In this document: positions 1 to 6,418 of the stretch, piece after piece | Layout: each line of letters begins with the position of its first letter | Position numbering within the stretch: the stretch's first letter is position 1 | Assembly (NCBI GenBank): GCA_023444445.1 | Contig: JAEXMK010000144.1 | Coordinates: 1 to 11,264 of the forward strand | Direction: 5' to 3' | From: Pseudomonadota bacterium | GTDB taxonomy: Bacteria > Pseudomonadota > Alphaproteobacteria > Rhizobiales > Rhizobiaceae | Length of the DNA: 11,264 nucleotides | The notes under the pieces: generated by a model | What the model was told of the DNA's origin: nothing | Database searches by the model: none | What the model saw: only the letters and a program-made list of their open reading frames with translations | Program-made: the position numbers and the translations under genes

Positions 1-37
1 CGGCGGTGGGGTAGCTCCAGTTGGCGACGATATTCAT
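1..37 (-). CDS. Start of probable iron-containing alcohol dehydrogenase (cut by window edge)
   Basis: Only the first 12 codons are present, reading MNIVANWSYPTA before the left edge. The ATG overlaps the stop codon of the aldehyde dehydrogenase in an ATGA arrangement (37-34), so the two are translationally coupled. The opening 'NWSYPT' is one I recognise from rhizobial group III (iron-containing) alcohol dehydrogenases, which interconvert alcohols and aldehydes with NAD. In this operon it would oxidise a hydroxyl group to the aldehyde that the preceding gene product then oxidises. The family call rests on 12 residues and on context, so it is moderate at best; that a gene starts here is much safer. 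Confidence 0.5.
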   Translation of the reverse strand, partial: MNIVANWSYPTA

Positions 38-1422
38 TTCGTGACTTTCTTCAGATGGTAGGATTTCGGACGGGTCAGGTTCTGGAAACCGAGGACAGAG
101 AGCGAGCCGCCACGGCCGGTTTCCTTCACACCGGTCCAGCAAAGCGCCGGGTCGAGATAATCAGCGCGGTTCATGAACACGGTGCCGGTTTCGATTTCGC
201 GGCCGATGCGCCCGGCGCGGGCGGCATCCTGCGTCCAGAGCGAGGCGGTCAGCCCGTATTTGCTGTCATTCATCAGCGCGATGGCTTCGTCGTCGTTCTT
301 CACCTTCATGATGCCCACCGCCGGGCCGAAGGTTTCTTCGGTCATGAACTCCATGGAGTGATCGACATTGACGAGGACTTGCGGCGCGACATAGGCGCTT
401 TCGCCATCATCGGCAGGGAATAGCTTCGGATCGACCAGCGCTTTCGCGCCCTTGGCAATAGCATCCGCGATCTGCGCGCGCACCACCTTGGCAAAACGCT
501 TGTTGGCCATCGGCCCGAGCGTGGTTTCCTGCTCCAGCGGATTGCCGAGCTTGTAGTTGGACACCCAGGCCACCGACTTCTCGACGAAGGCGTCATAGAG
601 GTTTTCATTGACGTAGACACGCTCGATACCGCAGCAGCATTGCCCGGAATTATAGGTGGCGCCATCCATCAGCGTATCGACTGCGGCGTCCAGATCGGCA
701 TCCTCCATCACATAACCGGGATCCTTGCCACCGAGTTCAAGCCCGAGACCGGTGAAGGTGCCGGCAGCGGCGCGCTCGATGGCACGGCCGCCTTCCACCG
801 AACCGGTGAAGTTGACGAAATTGAAAAGGCCCTCGGAAATCAGCGCCGAGGTCGTGCCGTGGTCGAGGAAGACATTGATGAAGACATCGTCAGGCACACC
901 GGCCTCGACAAAAGCCCGCACCATGCGCTCACCAACCAGCAGCGTCTGCGCCGCATGCTTGATGACGACCGTATTGCCAGCCATCAAGGCGGGCGCGACG
1001 GTGTTGATCGCGGTCATGTAAGGATAGTTCCACGGCGCGATAACGAAGACCACGCCATGGGCTTCGCGTTCGATGCGGCGCTCGAAATTGCCGCTTTCCT
1101 CGATGACGAGCGGCGCCAGCGCATCGGCGGCGATGGAGGCGACATAGTTGGAGCGCTCGTTGAAGCCCTTGAACTCGCCGCCATAGCGAACCGGACGGCC
1201 CATCATATGGGCAAGTTCCGGCACGACCTCATCCACCATTTCATTGAGGCGTGCGACGCCCTTTAGCACCAGCTGAACGCGGTCCTCAAGCGGACGTCGC
1301 GCCCAGTCCTTCTGCGCCTTGCGCGCTTTCGAAACGGCGGCGCGCGCCGCCGCCAGCGACATCGCCTCCCGCTCGGCATAGACCGAACCGTCGATGGGCG
1401 AGATATTCTGGATCATGGTCAT
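34..1422 (-). CDS. NAD(P)-dependent aldehyde dehydrogenase
   Basis: This 462-residue protein covers the full ALDH superfamily fold and probably oxidises an aldehyde to a carboxylate in the cytoplasm. Visible motifs are APWNYP near 129-134 (Asn132, oxyanion hole), the NAD-binding FTGS near 205-208, LELGGK with general base Glu229, GQCCCG at 260-265 where the middle Cys263 is the expected nucleophile, and EETFGP with Glu363. The ATG at 1422 is chosen over the in-frame ATG at 1416 because GGAG lies 9 bases before it. It starts 17 bases after the VapC stop and overlaps the next gene by 4 bases, so it belongs to the same transcript. By context its substrate is probably a gamma-glutamylated amino aldehyde, the role PuuC plays in putrescine breakdown. 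The class is certain; the substrate is inferred. Confidence 0.93.
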   Translation of the reverse strand: MTMIQNISPIDGSVYAEREAMSLAAARAAVSKARKAQKDWARRPLEDRVQLVLKGVARLNEMVDEVVPELAHMMGRPVRYGGEFKGFNERSNYVASIAADALAPLVIEESGNFERRIEREAHGVVFVIAPWNYPYMTAINTVAPALMAGNTVVIKHAAQTLLVGERMVRAFVEAGVPDDVFINVFLDHGTTSALISEGLFNFVNFTGSVEGGRAIERAAAGTFTGLGLELGGKDPGYVMEDADLDAAVDTLMDGATYNSGQCCCGIERVYVNENLYDAFVEKSVAWVSNYKLGNPLEQETTLGPMANKRFAKVVRAQIADAIAKGAKALVDPKLFPADDGESAYVAPQVLVNVDHSMEFMTEETFGPAVGIMKVKNDDEAIALMNDSKYGLTASLWTQDAARAGRIGREIETGTVFMNRADYLDPALCWTGVKETGRGGSLSVLGFQNLTRPKSYHLKKVTK

Positions 1423-1439
1423 GCCAAGTAACTCCGGTT

Positions 1440-1856
1440 CTAACAGGCTAAAGTCTTCACGTGGCCGGCTTCGCCATAGGCCAGAATGACGCGGTCGCGT
1501 GTGATGATGGTGAGGTCGTGTTCTCGCGCCGTCGTAATCAAAATACGATCGATCGGGTCTTTATGAGCAAGCTGAGGAAGAAAACAGGATGCGATAAAAA
1601 TATCCGCAGTCACCGGCTGCTCGATGACTTCGGCCTCCCTTTTAAAATCGTCGTACCAACGCTGGGGACTTTTGGTCTCACTGAGGCGTCCCTTCGCAAC
1701 CAGCATCCCCATCTCCCATGCGGTGACGGCAGAGACGCAAACAGGATTGCCCGCCTGATAGGACTGGTTCAAGACATTGACCGCCTCGTCCGAAACAGGC
1801 CCACCCTGTGACATCCAGATCACCGCACATGTATCGAGAAGAATGCCGTCACTCAT
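1440..1856 (-). CDS. VapC-family PIN-domain ribonuclease toxin
   Basis: A 138-residue single-domain PIN protein. VapC toxins cut RNA, often tRNA or rRNA, with a metal-binding acidic centre. The expected acids are all visible: LLDT with Asp8, TAWEM with Glu48, KDPIDRIL with Asp100/Asp103, and ITRD with Asp121, so the toxin looks catalytically intact. Its ATG lies inside the end of the antitoxin gene (8-base overlap, ATGAGTGA), the usual coupled layout. Codons are less GC-biased than in the flanking metabolic genes (for example TTA, AGT, TTT), which suggests later acquisition. It is unusual that the pair lies inside a catabolic operon, directly before the aldehyde dehydrogenase. The PIN family is clear; toxicity is inferred from the family and from the pairing. 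Confidence 0.88.
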   Translation of the reverse strand: MSDGILLDTCAVIWMSQGGPVSDEAVNVLNQSYQAGNPVCVSAVTAWEMGMLVAKGRLSETKSPQRWYDDFKREAEVIEQPVTADIFIASCFLPQLAHKDPIDRILITTAREHDLTIITRDRVILAYGEAGHVKTLAC

Positions 1857-2271
1857 TGTAGAGCATTTCTCCCCATTGAAAATCTACGGGTTCGGTGAGG
1901 TCCACATCTTGCATGACAGTAATGGTGCCTTTCATACACCCGAAAATCGGATGTCGACGTTCCGCCGCACCGACGTTATGCACGTCGCGACCTTGTCCTC
2001 GGGACGAAGCAGGCCCGGCATAGGTCGCCTGGCTGTTTTCGGAAAAACCGGCGGCACCGCCCCGACGATGAAGAGCGACATCGCCGACGGGAACGTCGAG
2101 ATATTCGGCAATCCGGTCCTGTTCCTCGACGCTCATATTCCGTTCCCCATTTAACATGCGTGTCACCGCGCTTCGGTCAAGCCTCAGGAAGCGAGCCAAG
2201 TCAGCCTGACTCCCGCCCCTTTTCTTTAACTGTTGCGAAAACCACTCCTTATCAATCCGATCACTAATCAT
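1849..2271 (-). CDS. XRE-type helix-turn-helix antitoxin/repressor
   Basis: A 140-residue protein with an N-terminal Cro/C1-type HTH at about residues 21-60 (SQADLARFLRLDRSAVTRML followed by a conserved NGERN turn), a Gly/Ser/Arg-rich linker (about 68-105), and an acidic C-terminal tail (about 108-140, with DVDLTEP and WGEMLYNE). The tail is the likely toxin-binding part and the HTH would autoregulate the module; both roles are inferred. The reading frame stays open to 2409, but the ATG at 2271 has GGAGG 7 bases upstream and follows a well-formed promoter, whereas the longer form would overlap the ligase gene. The first codons use TTA, AGG and AGT, unlike the neighbours. VapC partners are more often AbrB, RHH or Phd/YefM proteins, so an HTH partner is less common. 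It overlaps vapC by 8 bases. Confidence 0.82.
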   Translation of the reverse strand: MISDRIDKEWFSQQLKKRGGSQADLARFLRLDRSAVTRMLNGERNMSVEEQDRIAEYLDVPVGDVALHRRGGAAGFSENSQATYAGPASSRGQGRDVHNVGAAERRHPIFGCMKGTITVMQDVDLTEPVDFQWGEMLYNE

Positions 2272-2300
2272 TGTCGCGCCTCCATTGAGGTAATAGCAAC

Positions 2301-2329
2301 AATATACTCTAAAATTGAGATTTTCACAA
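2301..2329 (-). promoter_or_regulatory. Promoter of the toxin-antitoxin pair
   Basis: Read on the minus strand, TTGTGA (2329-2324) and TATATT (2306-2301) are separated by exactly 17 bases, with GGAGG and the antitoxin ATG following about 30 bases later. The stretch is strikingly AT-rich compared with its surroundings. The spacer contains an inverted repeat (AAAAT-CTCA-ATTTT), a possible operator for the HTH antitoxin. There is no terminator between the toxin and the aldehyde dehydrogenase, so transcription from here should continue into the downstream genes. Confidence 0.6.
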
Positions 2330-2339
2330 CGCCATGATC

Positions 2340-3707
2340 TCACGCTCGTTCGAAACCGCGTGCCACTTCCCAGTCGGTCACGCGGCGGTCGTATTCTTCC
2401 TGTTCCCACCGTCCGGCATGGACGTAATGATCGATCACATCGTCGCCAAAGGCGCTGCGCAGCATTGTCGATCCATCCAGAAACGCGGTGGCGTCACGCA
2501 ATGTCTTGGGTATCTCGCGAACGTCCTTGCCGCCATAGGCATCACCGACAAAAGCGGGTTCAAGTTCGAGTTTATTTTCGATGCCGTCAATGCCCGCAGC
2601 AAGAAGAGCCGCCATAGCGAGATAGGGATTGAGATCGGAGCCACCGACACGGCACTCGATACGGATGCCCTTGGTGCCTTCGCCGCACAGACGATATCCC
2701 GCGGTGCGGTTGTCGAGGCTCCAGATCGCTTTGGTGGGCGCAAAGGTGCCGGCCATGAACCGCTTGTACGAATTGATGTAGGGCGCCAGAAAATAGGTGA
2801 TCTCGCTGGCATGGGCCAGAAGCCCGGCAACATAATGCCGCATCAGCTGCGACATGCCATGCTCGGCGTCCTTGTCCAGAAACGCCGGGGTCTTGCCGTC
2901 GAGGCTCCACAGCGACTGGTGAATATGCGAAGAACTGCCGGCAGCATTGTAGTTCCACTTGGCAAGGAACGTCACCGCCTTTCCCTTGGACCAGGCGATC
3001 TCCTTGGTGGCATTCTTGATGATGGCGTGCCGGTCGGCCATGGTCAGCGCCTCGGCATAACGAACGTTGATTTCCGCCTGACCGGGAGACGCCTCACCCT
3101 TGGAGTTTTCAACCGGAATGCCGGCGCCCTGCAGCCCCTTGCGCAGCGCCCGCATGACGTCCTCTTCCTTGGTCGTCTGGAAGATGTGGTAATCCTCATT
3201 GTAACCGCTGGCGAGGTTCAGTCCCTTATAACCGCTGGCGCGCGCGGCGTCGAAGGTCTGGTCGAACAGGAAGAATTCCAGCTCGGTCGCCATATAGGCT
3301 TTCAGCCCCATGGCCTCCAGCCGCGCCACCTGCTTCTTCAACAGTGCGCGCGGTGAATGCGGCACCTCTTCGTGTGTGTGATGATCAAGCACGTCGCACA
3401 GCACCAGCGCCGTGCCTTCCAGCCACGGCACCCGCCGCAGCGTCGAAAGGTCTGGTTTCAGAACGTAGTCGCCGTAACCCTTTTCCCAACTGGAGGATTT
3501 ATAGCCGGGAACGGTTTCCATTTCCATGTCGGTAGCGAGTACGTAATTGCAGCTATGGGTTTCCTCATAGGCCCTTTCAACAAAGAACTCGGCCTGAAAC
3601 CGCTTGCCCATCAGACGCCCCTGCATGTCCACAAGGCAGGCCAGAACCGTGTCGATGCGGCCCTCAGCGACATCCATTTTAAGCGCGTCGAATGTGTAGC
3701 TCGTCAT
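2340..3707 (-). CDS. Glutamine-synthetase-family gamma-glutamyl-amine (probably ethanolamine) ligase
   Basis: This 455-residue protein has the glutamine synthetase fold: metal/glutamate residues in TELEFF (Glu142, Glu144), GQAEINVRYAEA (Glu212, Glu219), GSSSHIHQ (257-264), NSYKRF (Arg316), and RIECR followed by NPYLAMAALLAAG (349-372). Three features argue against ammonia assimilation. The flap motif GYEAP reads GTFAP, so the catalytic glutamate is Phe322. The N-terminal DGSS ammonium-site motif is missing around residues 65-75. The NLYDLP adenylylation site is also absent. It probably uses ATP to join glutamate to an amine, as PuuA, IpuC and Streptomyces GlnA4 do. The gene lies 63 bases after the permease gene. 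With an ethanolamine-type permease and alcohol plus aldehyde dehydrogenases nearby, ethanolamine is the favoured amine. The ATG at 3707 has only a modest purine-rich ribosome site (AGGGAACGGA). Confidence 0.85.
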   Translation of the reverse strand: MTSYTFDALKMDVAEGRIDTVLACLVDMQGRLMGKRFQAEFFVERAYEETHSCNYVLATDMEMETVPGYKSSSWEKGYGDYVLKPDLSTLRRVPWLEGTALVLCDVLDHHTHEEVPHSPRALLKKQVARLEAMGLKAYMATELEFFLFDQTFDAARASGYKGLNLASGYNEDYHIFQTTKEEDVMRALRKGLQGAGIPVENSKGEASPGQAEINVRYAEALTMADRHAIIKNATKEIAWSKGKAVTFLAKWNYNAAGSSSHIHQSLWSLDGKTPAFLDKDAEHGMSQLMRHYVAGLLAHASEITYFLAPYINSYKRFMAGTFAPTKAIWSLDNRTAGYRLCGEGTKGIRIECRVGGSDLNPYLAMAALLAAGIDGIENKLELEPAFVGDAYGGKDVREIPKTLRDATAFLDGSTMLRSAFGDDVIDHYVHAGRWEQEEYDRRVTDWEVARGFERA

Positions 3708-3734
3708 TTTGTCCGTTCCCTTTATTGTCGTGAC

Positions 3735-3758
3735 CGGGCGACCGGATAAGACCGCCCG
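3735..3758 (-). other. Intercistronic hairpin between permease and ligase genes
   Basis: A perfect 6-bp GC-only stem (CGGGCG/CGCCCG) with a 12-base loop lies in the 63-base gap between the permease stop and the ligase start. No T-run follows it on the minus strand, so it is not a standard intrinsic terminator. It could stabilise or process the mRNA, or mean nothing. Confidence 0.3.
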
Positions 3759-3770
3759 TTTGTTTGAGCT

Positions 3771-5285
3771 TCAGGCCTTTGCAGCCGCCGCTGCCATGGC
3801 AGCCTGCTTGTGCTCCAGCGCGAATTCCTCCTCCGGCGACAGGATGAGGCGATGGCGGCCGATGAAAGCGAAATAGGCGATCGCCACGGCAAACCAGACG
3901 GCGACCCACAGCACGCCCTTGGTAAAGTTCGGGTCTTGGATCTGGTAAAGCAGCGTGACGATGGCGATGATGATTGTCAGCACCGCGCCGGGAATGCCGA
4001 AGGGCGAGCGGAACGGCCGCTCGATATGCGGCAGGTTCTTACGCAGAAGAATGAACGAAATCGCCTGCATTATATAGGAGAACATCGCACCGAAAACGGC
4101 CATGTTCAGAAGCACGCTGCCGATAATGCTGCCGCCCTGCTCCGCACCCAGCGCAAACCAGATGACCAGCATGACCGCGAGCCCGACTATAGCGCCGGTG
4201 ATGTTGGCCACGTATGGCGTACGATATTTCGAGTGGGTAATCGACAGCACGGTCGGGAAATAACCCGCACGGGACAACGAATAGATCTGGCGGCCCTGCG
4301 CATAGAGGATCGTATGGAAGCTGGCGATGAGGCCCGTGAGAGCCACGAGACCGAGCAGCACCACGCCGCCATCGCCATAGATCGCCTTGAAACCATCGAG
4401 CAGCGGCTCAAGCGAGGAGCTGAGATGGAAGGCGCCGACGCCCGGCAGCGACGGGTTGAGCAGCACGATCATGAAGGCCGAAACCATCAGCGTGACCATG
4501 CCAAGGATGATTCCCTTCGGCATGTCGCGTTTTGGATCGACGGATTCTTCAGCCGCCAGCGGCAACTGCTCGATGGCCAGAAACAGCCAGACCGCGAAAG
4601 GCAGCGTGGCGAGAACACCCGAGAAACCGAAGGGGAAGAAGGAGCCGCCGCCCTCCGGCAGTTCCACCGCCTTGCCGTCAGGCCCGACACCGATGTTGAG
4701 CGCAAAACGCGAAAAATCGATATTGGGGATCGCGCTGATCCAGAAGAACACCAGAACGGCGAGCGAAATCAGCGTGATGACGAGCGTCACCTTGAACGAG
4801 AGCTCAAGCCCGAAGACGTTAAGTCCCAGGAAAATCGCATAAAACACGATCCACACGAAAGGTGAATAGGCCGGATCGAGGCCGAGAATGGAGTTCACAT
4901 AGGCGGTGATGAAGGTGACGACGACCGCCGGCGTCAGCACATATTCGACATTCTCGCAAAGTCCGGTGATGAAGCCGCCCCACGGACCCATGGCCGTACG
5001 GGCGAAGGAATAGGCCGCCCCGGTATGCGGCAGGGCCGGGCTCATTTCCGCGATCGAAAATGTCAGCCCCAGATACATGATGGCGATGATGATGCCCGCC
5101 ACCAGCATGCCGCCCCAGCCGCCGGTGGAAAAGCCGAAATTCCATCCCGAAAAATGCCCTGAGATGACCGCCCCGACGCCAAGCGCCCAGAGCGACCACA
5201 CGCCCGCATAACGGGAAAGTCCGCGTTTTTCGAAATAGGATGCATCAGCCTTCTTGTAGCTGACGCCTGATGATGAACTGTCCAT
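3771..5285 (-). CDS. APC-superfamily amino acid/amine permease, ethanolamine permease type
   Basis: A 504-residue inner-membrane transporter with about 12 hydrophobic spans, typical length for the APC superfamily. It resembles the ethanolamine permease (Eat) family as I know it: VISGHFSGWNFG in the first span (about 40-51), AEMSPALPHTGAAYSFAR followed by GPWGGF (79-105), and LAIEQLPLAAEE followed by DPKRDMPKG (236-258). Imported substrate would pass straight to the ligase encoded next. The ATG at 5285 has AGGAG 8 bases upstream. The extreme C-terminus is an alanine-rich tail. The APC family is certain. The ethanolamine specificity comes from sequence memory and gene context; other amines or amino alcohols remain possible. 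Confidence 0.85.
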   Translation of the reverse strand: MDSSSSGVSYKKADASYFEKRGLSRYAGVWSLWALGVGAVISGHFSGWNFGFSTGGWGGMLVAGIIIAIMYLGLTFSIAEMSPALPHTGAAYSFARTAMGPWGGFITGLCENVEYVLTPAVVVTFITAYVNSILGLDPAYSPFVWIVFYAIFLGLNVFGLELSFKVTLVITLISLAVLVFFWISAIPNIDFSRFALNIGVGPDGKAVELPEGGGSFFPFGFSGVLATLPFAVWLFLAIEQLPLAAEESVDPKRDMPKGIILGMVTLMVSAFMIVLLNPSLPGVGAFHLSSSLEPLLDGFKAIYGDGGVVLLGLVALTGLIASFHTILYAQGRQIYSLSRAGYFPTVLSITHSKYRTPYVANITGAIVGLAVMLVIWFALGAEQGGSIIGSVLLNMAVFGAMFSYIMQAISFILLRKNLPHIERPFRSPFGIPGAVLTIIIAIVTLLYQIQDPNFTKGVLWVAVWFAVAIAYFAFIGRHRLILSPEEEFALEHKQAAMAAAAAKA

Positions 5286-5293
5286 GCCCTTCT

Positions 5294-5329
5294 CTCCTGA
5301 TAAGAAAAAAACAAGCCAGTCAGCCAGGA
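5294..5329 (-). promoter_or_regulatory. Possible attenuator/terminator-like element before the permease gene
   Basis: On the minus strand GGCCA is followed by two copies of TGGCT and then by GTTTTTTT (about 5329-5303), just ahead of the permease ribosome site. GGCCA can pair with either TGGCT copy: the near pairing leaves the T-run unlinked, while the far pairing abuts it like a weak terminator. The stop codon of a small upstream ORF falls between the two copies. The stems are only 5-6 bp including a G-T pair, so this is speculative. Confidence 0.25.
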
Positions 5330-5490
5330 TTGGCCGATTGTGCCCCAGTCTTCGACGCCGTCAGGGAATTCCCGGATCGCGCCGCACGCATCTGCTGTTC
5401 CCGTGCCGCTTCTTGCCCCGGCTTCTTTGACCGGATTGATCGGATGGCGGCAGTCTCTCTTTTAATGGCAGACCCCGGCGTGTTCACCAT
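5320..5490 (-). CDS. Doubtful small basic ORF (56 codons) upstream of the permease gene
   Basis: An open frame starts at ATG 5490 (or GTG 5487) and stops at 5322-5320. It begins 18 bases after the amidohydrolase stop and has a very purine-rich lead-in (GGGAGCAGGGGGAGG); spacing is 3 bases to the ATG or 6 to the GTG. The product would be basic and Arg/Lys/Ala/Ser-rich, with no membrane segment and no motif I recognise. Its third codon positions are clearly less GC-rich than those of the real genes around it, which argues against a conserved protein. It might be a leader ORF for the attenuator-like element at its end, or chance. The rest of the 5286-5508 gap shows no other gene and no convincing promoter. 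Confidence 0.22.
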   Translation of the reverse strand: MVNTPGSAIKRETAAIRSIRSKKPGQEAAREQQMRAARSGNSLTASKTGAQSANPG

Positions 5491-5508
5491 CGGCCTCCCC
5501 CTGCTCCC

Positions 5509-6282
5509 TCACTCGTCTATCGATGCGAGTGCTTTCCCCATAAGCTCGTAGAGAAAAGCGGCGATCTGCGCCTGCTCTCCTTCATTGGTGATAAGATCGT
5601 TGCGGATTTCGATCATGACGTTCAACAGCCCATCCGGCAGCGCATGCAGCCGCAGCGTATGGGTCACACCGTCTTCCGGCCCGTATGGATCGTTGCGATT
5701 GACGGTGAGCCATGACCCCTCGGAACCGGCCAGCATCGCATCCGCAAGCCGGCTGTCGCTATCGTGCAGTATGCCGATTTCCACCTCGCGGAACTGGCCA
5801 TGATAAACCGGCGTAAAACTATGGATCGTCACCACCACCACCTTGCGGCCGGTGGCCTGACGCTCTGCGATAATATCGCTTACCCGGTCATGAAATGGCA
5901 CATAGAGCGCCGACGTTCGGGCAAAGCGCTCCGCTTCACCGAGATCGAAATTGCCGGGAATGTCGTAGATCTCGCTTTTCACCGGCATGGCGGAAGGCGA
6001 TTCGGGCGGGCGGTTACAATCGTATACGAGGCGCGAAAAGCGTTGATAAACCAGTGTCGCGTCGAATTTCTCTGACAGCAGCCGGGCAACGGCGAGAGCG
6101 CCCGGATCCCAGGCCGCGTGGCTGGAAAGCACATCAGCCGCAAGCCCTAGATTACCCAGTTTCTGCGGAATGGTCGAAGACGCATGTTCGCAGACGAGAA
6201 GGATATCGCCCTTACCCTCGGCGTTCTCGACGCCGACGGCATGCCCTTCCGCTTCTGTGAAAAACCGTGACCGCAACGTCAT
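5509..6282 (-). CDS. N-formylglutamate amidohydrolase-family (FGase) hydrolase
   Basis: A 257-residue cytoplasmic protein of the N-formylglutamate amidohydrolase family, which cleaves the amide of an N-acylated glutamate using a metal centre. Conserved patches are LVCEHAS (29-35), SHAAWDPGA (54-62), SRLVYDCNRP (83-92), the invariant-looking TIHSFTP (152-158), NDPY (197-200) and IEIRNDL (224-230). The His and Glu residues in these patches are the likely metal ligands and catalytic residues. No histidine-degradation genes (HutU/H/I) are nearby, so a HutG role is unlikely here. Next to a gamma-glutamyl ligase it more plausibly releases glutamate from the final gamma-glutamyl product, by inference gamma-glutamylglycine. 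The ATG at 6282 has GAGG 7 bases upstream, and it is the first gene of the left-reading block. Confidence 0.85.
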   Translation of the reverse strand: MTLRSRFFTEAEGHAVGVENAEGKGDILLVCEHASSTIPQKLGNLGLAADVLSSHAAWDPGALAVARLLSEKFDATLVYQRFSRLVYDCNRPPESPSAMPVKSEIYDIPGNFDLGEAERFARTSALYVPFHDRVSDIIAERQATGRKVVVVTIHSFTPVYHGQFREVEIGILHDSDSRLADAMLAGSEGSWLTVNRNDPYGPEDGVTHTLRLHALPDGLLNVMIEIRNDLITNEGEQAQIAAFLYELMGKALASIDE

Positions 6283-6326
6283 GCACGAACCTCACCCGGA
6301 ACCCCCACGTTCCGCCAACGCCGAAA

Positions 6327-6355
6327 AGAATTCTTCACATTAATGCGAGTGTCAA
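6327..6355 (-). promoter_or_regulatory. Probable promoter of the left-reading catabolic operon, with overlapping palindrome
   Basis: On the minus strand a perfect TTGACA (6355-6350) is followed 17 bases later by a weak -10, AATTCT (6332-6327). The perfect 10-bp palindrome AAGAATTCTT (6326-6335) covers the -10. A weak -10 under a palindrome suits a regulated promoter, and the divergently encoded RpiR protein is the natural candidate to bind it. The sequence shows the motifs; the regulation is inferred. Confidence 0.5.
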
Positions 6356-6365
6356 ATAGATTTTT

Positions 6366-6380
6366 GAAATTTTCTCTTCA
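6366..6380. promoter_or_regulatory. Candidate regulator binding site in the divergent control region
   Basis: An inverted repeat TGAA-(7 bases)-TTCA, AT-rich inside and including GAAATTTTC, lies between the two divergent promoters. TCTTCA occurs at its right arm (6375-6380) and again at 6332-6337 beside the operon -10 box, 43 bases apart. RpiR-family regulators commonly bind AT-rich inverted repeats of the TGAA/TTCA kind. Assignment to this regulator is inference. Confidence 0.3.
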
Positions 6381-6388
6381 TTTTCCCG

Positions 6389-6418
6389 TTGACTCGGCGG
6401 CGCGCGCAGATGTTTATT
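6389..6418 (+). promoter_or_regulatory. Candidate promoter of the RpiR-family regulator gene
   Basis: TTGACT (6389-6394) and TTTATT (6413-6418) are separated by 18 bases. Transcription would begin near 6425, which is compatible with the TTG start at 6457 but not with the upstream ATG at 6343. The -10 match is weak. Confidence 0.4.

Noticed and set aside
2272..2409. 46-residue N-terminal extension of the antitoxin
   Set aside because: It overlaps the end of the ligase gene, lies upstream of the predicted transcription start, and lacks a ribosome site; ATG 2271 has GGAGG at good spacing.
2334..3356. Long plus-strand open frame (340 codons) opposite the ligase gene
   Set aside because: It is antisense to a clearly conserved glutamine-synthetase-family gene. 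Its length follows from the GC-rich third positions of the real gene, and its product shows no recognisable motif.
3810..4865. Plus-strand open frame (351 codons) opposite the permease gene
   Set aside because: The product is an extremely charged Arg/Asp/Glu/His/Gln-rich string, the usual mirror of a membrane protein gene, with no ribosome site.
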